Assembly: GCA_038198775.1 (NCBI GenBank)
Contig: JBBPZV010000034.1
Coordinates: 62,001 to 126,000 of the forward strand
Direction: 5' to 3'
DNA from: JACCYJ01 sp038198775
Lineage (GTDB): Bacteria > Actinomycetota > Actinomycetes > Propionibacteriales > Nocardioidaceae
DNA length: 64,000 nt
The translations under genes and the position numbers were made by a program. Positions 58,196-64,000 of this stretch are shown piece after piece; within the stretch, counting starts at the first letter, position 1, and every line of letters begins with the position of its first letter. Under the pieces are notes generated by a model, which worked only from the letters and a program-made list of their open reading frames with translations, did no database searches and was not told the DNA's origin.

Positions 58196-58756
58196 ATGAC
58201 GGCAACCTACCCAGCCCCGGCGCGGGTGAGCGTCCGGGAGGGGAGAGGCGGCGCGAGGACGGTGGACGCCAACGAGGCGGTGAGCCAGCTGTACGCGGCG
58301 CACTACGCCCGGCTGGTCCGCCTCGGCTGGCTGCTGCTGCACGACCAGGGCGCCGCGGAGGAGCTGGTTCAGGACTGCTTCGTGGCGATGCACGGGCGTT
58401 GGGGCCGGTTGCGAGACCCCGACAAGGCGGTGGCGTACCTGCGGTCGGCGGTGGTCAACCGCTCCCGTTCTGCGTTGCGGCGGCGCGCGGTGGCGGCCCG
58501 CCACCAGCCGGACCCCGTACGTACCGCACCCAGCGCCGAGGACTCCGTGCTGCGCCGCGAGGACAGCGGTCGGGTATTGGCCGCTCTCGACGGGTTGTCC
58601 CAGCGGCAGCGCGAGGTGCTGGTGCTGCGCTACTACCTCGACCTGTCCGAGGCCGACATCGCCGACGCGCTCTCGATCAGCCGCGGCGCGGTCAAGAGCC
58701 ACAGCTCGCGCGGCCTGGCCGCGCTGCGCACGTCCTGGGAGGCCGGGGATGAGTGA
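58196..58756 (+). CDS. SigE-family ECF sigma factor 2
   Basis: A 186-residue sigma factor with region 2 (LHDQGAAEELVQDCFVAMHG) and region 4 (LSQRQREVLVLRYYLDLSEA; LSISRGAVKSHSSRGLAAL). The ATG at 58196 keeps a leader, MTATYPAPARVSVREG, that appears conserved in form. GTG 58262 with GAGG upstream is the alternative. The overlap of eight bases with the next gene repeats the module design seen at 53417. Confidence 0.88.
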   Translation: MTATYPAPARVSVREGRGGARTVDANEAVSQLYAAHYARLVRLGWLLLHDQGAAEELVQDCFVAMHGRWGRLRDPDKAVAYLRSAVVNRSRSALRRRAVAARHQPDPVRTAPSAEDSVLRREDSGRVLAALDGLSQRQREVLVLRYYLDLSEADIADALSISRGAVKSHSSRGLAALRTSWEAGDE

Positions 58757-59690
58757 ACACGACGAGCTCGGTGCCCGGTTGGCCGGGGCCCTGCACGACG
58801 AGGCCGACCGGCTCCGCCCCGATCCGGCGCTGCAAACGATCCTGGCGCGGACGCAGCAGCGGCGCCGGTCTGCGCCGGCGGGATCTCGGCGCTGGTGGCC
58901 GGTGCTGGCCGGCGCGGTCTCCGCCGCGGCACTGGTCGTCGTCGCCCTGGTGGTCTTCGGGCTCCCGCACGGGAGCCGTCCGCCCGAGACCGCGTCGCCG
59001 ACGTCCCGGTCCGTCACGACGGTGTACTTCATCAACCCGGGCGGCCGGCTGGTCCCGGCCCCGGTGACGATCCGGGACACCGGCAACCCGGTGCCGGACG
59101 CCGTCCGCGCGCTGTTGACGGCGAAGCCGGTGGACCCCGACTACGTGAACCCGTGGCTGTGTGCGGGCATGCAGTACGACGCGTCGACGGCGACCACCCG
59201 CACGACCGTCGTGACTGTCAACTTCCAACGGCCGAGCCGGTTCGTGCCCGGTGTCGGCTGCGGCATCGACCAGCCGCTGGTCCTTCAGCAGCTGGCGTTC
59301 ACGGTGGCCTCGGCGGCACCCGGCGCCACCGCGGTCCGGCTGCGGGGGCTCGACCTCTACCCCCATCTCCCGCGCACCCCGGTGAGCCTGCAGCCGGAGG
59401 ACCTGGCGCCGATCATTCTCGAGTCGCCGACGCAGGGACAGCGCGTGTCCAGTCCGGTCCGGGTCACCGGCACCAGCGACACGTTCGAGGCGAATGTCGC
59501 CTGGCGGGTGCTGCAGGACGGCAAGGTCATCCGCTCCGCAGCGACGATGGGCGGGTCGTACGGCCAGCCCAAGGCGTTCGGCTTCCGGGTCCGCCTGGCG
59601 CCGGGCTCGTACACCGTCGAGGTGTACGAGCAGTCGCCGCGAAACGGCAAGGTCATCAACCTGGACTCCAAGGACTTCACCGTCGAGTAG
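58749..59690 (+). CDS. Membrane-anchored GerMN/Gmad2-type protein
   Basis: A 313-residue protein. A short cytoplasmic N-terminus is followed by one transmembrane segment (WWPVLAGAVSAAALVVVALV). The outer part has a GerMN-like domain (TTVYFINPGGRLVPAPVTI) and a C-terminal Gmad2 immunoglobulin-like domain (ILESPTQGQRVSSPVRVTGT; FGFRVRLAPGSYTVEVYEQS). Likely the partner of the overlapping sigma factor. Confidence 0.8.
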   Translation: MSEHDELGARLAGALHDEADRLRPDPALQTILARTQQRRRSAPAGSRRWWPVLAGAVSAAALVVVALVVFGLPHGSRPPETASPTSRSVTTVYFINPGGRLVPAPVTIRDTGNPVPDAVRALLTAKPVDPDYVNPWLCAGMQYDASTATTRTTVVTVNFQRPSRFVPGVGCGIDQPLVLQQLAFTVASAAPGATAVRLRGLDLYPHLPRTPVSLQPEDLAPIILESPTQGQRVSSPVRVTGTSDTFEANVAWRVLQDGKVIRSAATMGGSYGQPKAFGFRVRLAPGSYTVEVYEQSPRNGKVINLDSKDFTVE

Positions 59691-59724
59691 CAGCTGCGGC
59701 TGCGGTCCAACGCCAAGCAGCCGC

Positions 59725-60462
59725 TCAGGACCAGCGGGGTGTGCGGCTGAGGAGAGCGGCGACAGCCACCGCGCCGGCGGTGGAGGTACGCAGCACAGTG
59801 GGCCCGAGGCGTACGACGTGGGCAGCGGCGAACGCCGTCAGCTCCTCGTCGGTGATCCCGCCCTCCGGGCCGACCACTACGGCGACCTCGCCGCCAGCCG
59901 GGACCACCGTGGGCAGCCGTTGCGCGGCGGACTCGTGGAGCACCACCGCGAGCGCGGCCGAAGCCAAGAGCGCCGCCACCTCCGCGGTCGTCGCCAGTGG
60001 TGCGACCACCGGCGCCCGGGCTCGGCGCGACTGCTTCGAGGCCTCCCGGGCCACCGAGCGCCAGCGCGCCGCGCCGCGCTCGAGCCGGTCGCCACGCCAC
60101 GTGCTGACGCACCGGGCCGCAGCCCACGGGACGATCTCGTCCACCCCCACCTCGCTCAGCAGCTGGACCGCGAGCTCGGCACGGTCACCCTTCGGCAGCG
60201 CCTGGACGACGACCACGCGCGGCAGCGGAGCGGGCTCACGCACCAGCGCCCCGACGGTGACGACGACCTCGCCGCGGATCACCGACGCGATGGAGCCGCT
60301 GACCCGCAATCCGGACCCGTCGACGAGCTCCACCCGCTCACCGAGTCGCAGCCGGCGAACGTCGGCGGCGTGGTGTCCTTCCGGGCCGTCGAGCCGCACC
60401 CTGGCCCCCGCCCGGATGCCGACGACGGCGTGCTCGGGCAGCCAGAAGACCGGCACCGACAT
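59725..60462 (-). CDS. rsmE: 16S rRNA m3U1498 methyltransferase
   Basis: A 245-residue SPOUT methyltransferase. The N-terminal PUA-like part (GPEGHHAADVRRLRLGERVE) precedes the knotted domain with VVVGPEGGITDEEL and RLGPTVLRTSTAG. It methylates U1498 of 16S rRNA. It lies four bases downstream of dnaJ, the usual order. Confidence 0.95.
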   Translation of the reverse strand: MSVPVFWLPEHAVVGIRAGARVRLDGPEGHHAADVRRLRLGERVELVDGSGLRVSGSIASVIRGEVVVTVGALVREPAPLPRVVVVQALPKGDRAELAVQLLSEVGVDEIVPWAAARCVSTWRGDRLERGAARWRSVAREASKQSRRARAPVVAPLATTAEVAALLASAALAVVLHESAAQRLPTVVPAGGEVAVVVGPEGGITDEELTAFAAAHVVRLGPTVLRTSTAGAVAVAALLSRTPRWS

Positions 60463-60465
60463 CGC

Positions 60466-61614
60466 TCAGTCGATCCCGAACGCATCCCGGAGCCGACCGA
60501 AGACACTGCGCCCGGGACGGGAGACCTGGCCGCTCGGCCCCTCTTCGTCGCGCAGTGCCGCCAGCTTGCGCAGCAGCTCCTCCTGCTCGCGATCGAGCCG
60601 GGTCGGCGTCTCGACCAGCAGGCGGACCACCAGGTCGCCCCGGCCGGTCCCGCGCAGCCGCGGGACGCCGCGGCCTCGCAGCGACGCCTGCTCGCCCGAC
60701 TGGGTGCCCGGTGCCACGTCGAGCGGTATCGAAGGCTCCACCTCGGCAGCGCCGGTCTCGCCCTCCAGCGTGGGCAGGTCGATGTGGGTTCCGAGCGCGG
60801 CGGCGGTCATCGGGATCGTCACGTCGCAGAGCAGGTCGTCACCGTGCCGGGTGAAGAACGCGTGCGGCGCCACGTCGACCTCCACGTACAGGTCCCCGGC
60901 CGGCCCGCCGCCGGGACCGACCTCGCCTTCGCCGGACAGCTGCACCCGGGTACCGGTGTCGACACCGGAGGGGATCTTCACCGAGATCACCCGGCGGGAC
61001 CGCACCCGGCCGTCACCGCTGCACTCCTTGCACGGGTCGGGGATCACGCTGCCGTAGCCGCGGCACGCCGGGCATGGTCGGGCGGTGCGGATCTCGCCCA
61101 GGAACGAACGCTGCACCTGCTGCACCTCGCCACGCCCCCGGCAGGTCTCGCAGCTGACCGGTTGCGACCCTCGGGCAGCGCCGCTGCCCGCGCAGGTGCC
61201 GCACACGACCGCGGTGTCGACCTTGAGCTCGCGGGTGGCGCCGAACGCGGCCTCCGCGAGGTCAACGTCGATCCGGATCAGCGCATCCTGCCCGCGGCGG
61301 GTTCTTGGCCGCGGTCCCCGCGTCCCCGTCTGGCCGAAGAACGCGTCCATGATGTCGGTGAACGTGAAGCCGGCCCCGAAGCCGCCACCACCGGCGGCGC
61401 TGAGCGGGTCGCCTCCCAGGTCGTACACCTGCCGCTTCTGCGGGTCGGAGAGCACCTCGTACGCGGCGGTCACGATCTTGAACTGCTCCTGGCCGGAGGG
61501 ATCGGGGTTGACGTCCGGGTGCAGCCGGCGGGCCATCCGCCGGTACGCCCGCTTGATCTCCTCTGGGCTCGCCGATCGGTCGATGCCGAGGATCTCGTAG
61601 TAGTCCTGGCTCAT
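60466..61614 (-). CDS. dnaJ: Chaperone protein DnaJ
   Basis: A 382-residue co-chaperone. J domain: MSQDYYEILGIDRSASPEEI with the HPD triad (RRLHPDVNPD). A Gly/Phe-rich region follows, then four zinc-finger CxxCxGxG repeats (CGTCAGSG, CETCRGRG, CPACRGYG, CKECSGDG) and the C-terminal substrate-binding domain. It follows hrcA after 40 bases and should be repressed with it. This is the DnaJ2-type copy that is paired with HrcA. Confidence 0.96.
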   Translation of the reverse strand: MSQDYYEILGIDRSASPEEIKRAYRRMARRLHPDVNPDPSGQEQFKIVTAAYEVLSDPQKRQVYDLGGDPLSAAGGGGFGAGFTFTDIMDAFFGQTGTRGPRPRTRRGQDALIRIDVDLAEAAFGATRELKVDTAVVCGTCAGSGAARGSQPVSCETCRGRGEVQQVQRSFLGEIRTARPCPACRGYGSVIPDPCKECSGDGRVRSRRVISVKIPSGVDTGTRVQLSGEGEVGPGGGPAGDLYVEVDVAPHAFFTRHGDDLLCDVTIPMTAAALGTHIDLPTLEGETGAAEVEPSIPLDVAPGTQSGEQASLRGRGVPRLRGTGRGDLVVRLLVETPTRLDREQEELLRKLAALRDEEGPSGQVSRPGRSVFGRLRDAFGID

Positions 61615-61654
61615 GCTCGCCTATCGCTTGACGTTGCTGGGTCTGGCGCGGGGT

Positions 61655-62671
61655 TCATGCGTTGAGCGTGCGGCTCACGTAGCGGGCCACCGCGCGTACG
61701 GCGGCCATCGTGCCCGGATAGTCCATGCGGGTCGGTCCCATCACCCCCAACGCGGCCAGCGACTCTTCCATGCCGTACCCGGTGGCGACGACCGATGTCG
61801 TAGACAGCTCGTCGTAGGGCACCTCGTGACCGATGCGCACCGTGAGCGCGCTGGGACTGGTCGCCTCGCCGAGCAGCTTGAGGAGCACGACGTGCTCCTC
61901 CAACGCCTCGAGGACGGGGCGGATGGAGGAGTCGAAGTCGTCACCGAAGCGCATCAGGTTCGCGGTCCCGCCGATGGCGACCCGCTCGTCGGAGCGCTCG
62001 TCGGAGAACGCCTCGACCAGCGCGGTCACGACGACACTGACCACAGGACGATCGGTTAGGGGGAAGGTCTCGGCCAGCTCGCTGATGCGCTGGGCTGCGT
62101 CGGCGAGGCGCCGACCCAAGGTTGCGGTGTTCAGCCGCGCCCGCAGGTCGGCGACGAAGGCGTCACCGACGGGAACCGGCGGCTCGATCACCCGCTGTTC
62201 GACCCGCCCGCTGCTGGTGATGAGCACGAGCAACAGCCGGCTCGGCGCCAGCGTCACCAGCTCGACGTGGCGTACCGTCGAGCGGGTCAGCGACGGGTAC
62301 TGCACGATCGCCACCTGACGGGTCAGCTGGGCCAGGATCCGGACGCTGCGCTGCACCACGTCGTCGACGTCGACGGCGCCTTCCAAGAAGGTGGAGATCG
62401 CCCTCTTCTCGGCGGTCGACAGCGGTCGTAGGCTCGCCAGCTTGTCGACGAACAGCCGGTAGCCCTTGTCGGTGGGGACGCGGCCGGCGCTGGTGTGGGG
62501 CTGGGCGATGAACCCGTCCTCCTCCAGCGCCGCCATGTCGTTGCGCACCGTTGCGGGCGAGACCCCCAGGGAGTGCCGGTCGACCAGCGCCTTGGATCCG
62601 ACCGGTTCGCGGGTCGAGACATAGTCCTCGACGATTGCGCGGAGCACGGCAAGCCGGCGGTCCTCGAGCAC
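61655..62671 (-). CDS. hrcA: Heat-inducible transcription repressor HrcA
   Basis: A 338-residue repressor. The winged helix is DRHSLGVSPATVRNDMAALE with the PHTSAGRVPTDKGYRLFVD wing. A GAF-like dimer domain follows. The GTG at 62671 is preferred to one nine bases upstream because AGGGAGG lies eight bases before it. HrcA binds the CIRCE operator found immediately upstream, so the gene and dnaJ are self-repressed and induced by heat. Confidence 0.95.
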   Translation of the reverse strand: MLEDRRLAVLRAIVEDYVSTREPVGSKALVDRHSLGVSPATVRNDMAALEEDGFIAQPHTSAGRVPTDKGYRLFVDKLASLRPLSTAEKRAISTFLEGAVDVDDVVQRSVRILAQLTRQVAIVQYPSLTRSTVRHVELVTLAPSRLLLVLITSSGRVEQRVIEPPVPVGDAFVADLRARLNTATLGRRLADAAQRISELAETFPLTDRPVVSVVVTALVEAFSDERSDERVAIGGTANLMRFGDDFDSSIRPVLEALEEHVVLLKLLGEATSPSALTVRIGHEVPYDELSTTSVVATGYGMEESLAALGVMGPTRMDYPGTMAAVRAVARYVSRTLNA

Positions 62672-62699
62672 GCGACTCACCTCCCTGCGCTGACCACTG

Positions 62700-62726
62700 T
62701 TGGCACTCCGGCGTGAGGAGTGCCAG
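62700..62726. promoter_or_regulatory. CIRCE operator
   Basis: TTGGCACTC (62700-62708), a nine-base spacer and GAGTGCCAG (62718-62726) match the CIRCE consensus TTAGCACTC-N9-GAGTGCTAA at 14 of 18 arm positions, with perfect inverted symmetry in the arms except their outermost base pair. It lies 28 bases upstream of the hrcA start and ten bases before the divergent MBL gene. Confidence 0.88.
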
Positions 62727-62736
62727 TCTACGCGGG

Positions 62737-63570
62737 GTGGGGTGCCAGGACATCTACGGCGGCTGGAACGAGGTCGCGGATCGGTGCTTCGTGCGCCGCT
62801 ACGCCTACCTCGACGTCTCGTGCACGGTGGTGCTGGGCGAGGTTGCCGCCCTGGTGGTGGACACCCGTGCCAGCCTCGCGCAGGGCCGGGCGCTGGCCGG
62901 TGACCTCCGCGGGCTCACCCGGCTGCCACTGGGCGCGGTCGTGAACACTCACGTGCACTTCGACCACCTCTTCGGCAACGGCGCCTTCGGCGGGCGGGTG
63001 CCGATCATCGCCCACGAGAGCGTGCCGGTGGACCTGCCGGCTCATGAGGCACGGACGAAGGAGCTGTACCAGGCCGAGACCGACGACCCGAACCGGGACG
63101 CCGCGCTCGCGACCGTTGCCGTGCCACCCGACACGACCTTCGCGTCGGTCAAGGCACTGCGGCTCGGGGACCGCCAGGTGGAGCTCGCTCACCTGGGTCG
63201 CGGCCACACCGCCGGGGACGTCGTCGTCCGCGTGCCGGACGCGGACCTGGTGTGCGCCGGCGACCTCGTCGAGGAATCGGGCCCTCCTCGCTACGGTCCC
63301 GACTGCTACCCGCTGGAGTGGGGGCAGACGCTCGAGTCGCTCTCGGAGCTGCTCGGTCCCGGCACCGTCGTCGTGCCAGGCCACGGTCGGGTGGTCGACC
63401 GGGACTTCGTGCTGACCCAGCGCGCCGACGCCGTCGGGGTCGCCGAACAGATCCGCGAGCTCGCCAGCGGCGGCGTACCGGTGAGCGACGCGCTGGCCCA
63501 CGGCTCGTGGCCCTTCCCCCGCGAGGGTCTCGGGGATGCCGTCCGATGCGGGTACGCAGCCCTCAGCTGA
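62737..63570 (+). CDS. MBL-fold metallo-hydrolase
   Basis: A 277-residue beta-lactamase-fold enzyme. The metal site is THVHFDHLFGN (HxHxDH), followed by GRGHTAGDVVV and a later PGHGRVV. The GTG at 62737 starts VGCQDIYGGWNEVADRCF; an upstream GTG lies inside CIRCE. The substrate is unknown. Its start is only ten bases from the operator, so HrcA may block its transcription too. Confidence 0.85.
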   Translation: MGCQDIYGGWNEVADRCFVRRYAYLDVSCTVVLGEVAALVVDTRASLAQGRALAGDLRGLTRLPLGAVVNTHVHFDHLFGNGAFGGRVPIIAHESVPVDLPAHEARTKELYQAETDDPNRDAALATVAVPPDTTFASVKALRLGDRQVELAHLGRGHTAGDVVVRVPDADLVCAGDLVEESGPPRYGPDCYPLEWGQTLESLSELLGPGTVVVPGHGRVVDRDFVLTQRADAVGVAEQIRELASGGVPVSDALAHGSWPFPREGLGDAVRCGYAALS

Positions 63571-63595
63571 TCCCTCCTGCCCGACGGGGAGCTGG

Positions 63596-64000
63596 TCAGG
63601 GCAACAACGCGCGGGTGACGGTGTCGGCGAGCAGCCGGCCCCGACGGGTCAGCACGACGCTACCGGCCCGGCCTTCGCACACCAGGCCGTCCCGGCGCAG
63701 CGCAGGGAGTGCCGCCAGACCCGCCGGGGTCAGGACACCGGTGTCCAGACCGTCACGTACCCGCAGTTCCAGCATCACTCGTTCGACCCGGCGGGTCTTC
63801 GCGTCCAACACCTCACGGGCGGACGCCGGGCTGTGCCCCCCTGCCAGCCGGGCGGCGTACTCCGCGGGGTGCTTGACGTTCCACCACCGCACTCCCCCGA
63901 CATGCGAATGAGCGCCGGGGCCGAAGCCCCACCAGTTGCCGCCGGACCAGTAGAGCCGGTTGTGCCGACACTGGGCCGACTCGCCGGAGGCCCAGTTGCT
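63596..64000 (-). CDS. hemW: Radical SAM heme chaperone HemW (partial, C-terminal part)
   Basis: The frame runs off the window end, leaving 134 residues. HNRLYWSGGNWWGFGPGAHS and RWWNVKHPAEYAARLAGG, then the C-terminal winged-helix (LTPAGLAALPALRRDGLVC), identify the HemW/HemN-like family. The radical SAM cysteines lie outside. HemW inserts or delivers heme; older annotations call it oxygen-independent coproporphyrinogen oxidase. Its usual neighbour is hrcA, as here. Confidence 0.9.
   Translation of the reverse strand, partial: SNWASGESAQCRHNRLYWSGGNWWGFGPGAHSHVGGVRWWNVKHPAEYAARLAGGHSPASAREVLDAKTRRVERVMLELRVRDGLDTGVLTPAGLAALPALRRDGLVCEGRAGSVVLTRRGRLLADTVTRALLP

Noticed and set aside
1..64000. 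CRISPR arrays, rRNA genes or transposase genes
   Set aside because: I looked for regularly spaced repeats of 25-40 bases, rRNA signature stretches and transposase motifs and found none. The only tandem repeats are the 22-base units near 22.0 and 42.4 kb, which have no spacers.

Overview
The window is high-GC actinobacterial chromosome (Actinomycetota). The evidence is the GC-rich coding, frequent GTG starts, a FasR-fabD-fabH-acpP-fabF-accD fatty acid operon, a homodimeric aceE next to AhpE and DUF3052 genes, dnaG next to dgt, and an hrcA-dnaJ-rsmE-HIT-phoH-ybeY-CNNM-era block. I cannot fix the genus from the sequence alone.

Layout. 1-1.6 kb: the tail of an unknown gene, a TauE-type transporter and a ChaB-domain protein. 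1.7-13.3 kb: an integrated mobile element of about 11.5 kb in a tRNA-Val gene. It is bounded by a 25-bp repeat of the tRNA 3' region. It carries a tyrosine integrase, an excisionase-like gene, a primase-polymerase/ATPase replication protein, a terminase-small-subunit-like protein, many small regulators, and two restriction-type genes (a methyltransferase-nuclease fusion and an Mrr nuclease). 13.4-21.1 kb: AhpE, DUF3052, aceE, a PHP phosphoesterase and a two-component system. 21.2-28.6 kb: a membrane protein, the PucR-type regulator FasR and the type II fatty acid synthesis operon. 28.6-34.1 kb: DUF3145, PRC-barrel and oxidoreductase genes, a PCD-VOC fusion, PIG-L, tRNA-Met and tRNA-Asn.

34.1-42.4 kb: a group-2 sigma factor, dnaG, dgt, dusB, a decayed response-regulator gene and glyS. 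42.4-45.5 kb: a zinc uptake operon znuA-znuC-znuB-zur with a good Zur box over its promoter. 45.5-53.2 kb: an aminoglycoside 2'-N-acetyltransferase homologue, uppS, recO, several secreted or unknown proteins, a broken gene and era. 53.4-59.7 kb: two SigE-family ECF sigma modules flanking CNNM-ybeY-phoH-HIT. 59.7-64 kb: rsmE, dnaJ and hrcA with a CIRCE operator, an MBL hydrolase and a partial hemW.

How the genes work together: fasR, fabD, fabH, acpP, fabF and accD form one fatty acid initiation/elongation unit. znuABC and zur form a self-regulated zinc import unit. hrcA represses its own operon through CIRCE. The ybeY/era/rsmE/phoH cluster serves ribosome and RNA maturation. The element looks like a non-conjugative integrated replicon, possibly a phage satellite, with anti-phage cargo at its left end.

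The most unusual points are the element itself with its displaced tRNA half, the fused methyltransferase/nuclease, a FabD with a degenerate biotin-carrier-like C-terminal domain, a 22-bp tandem repeat family in front of two unrelated operons, and a ZnuB with a histidine-rich tail.
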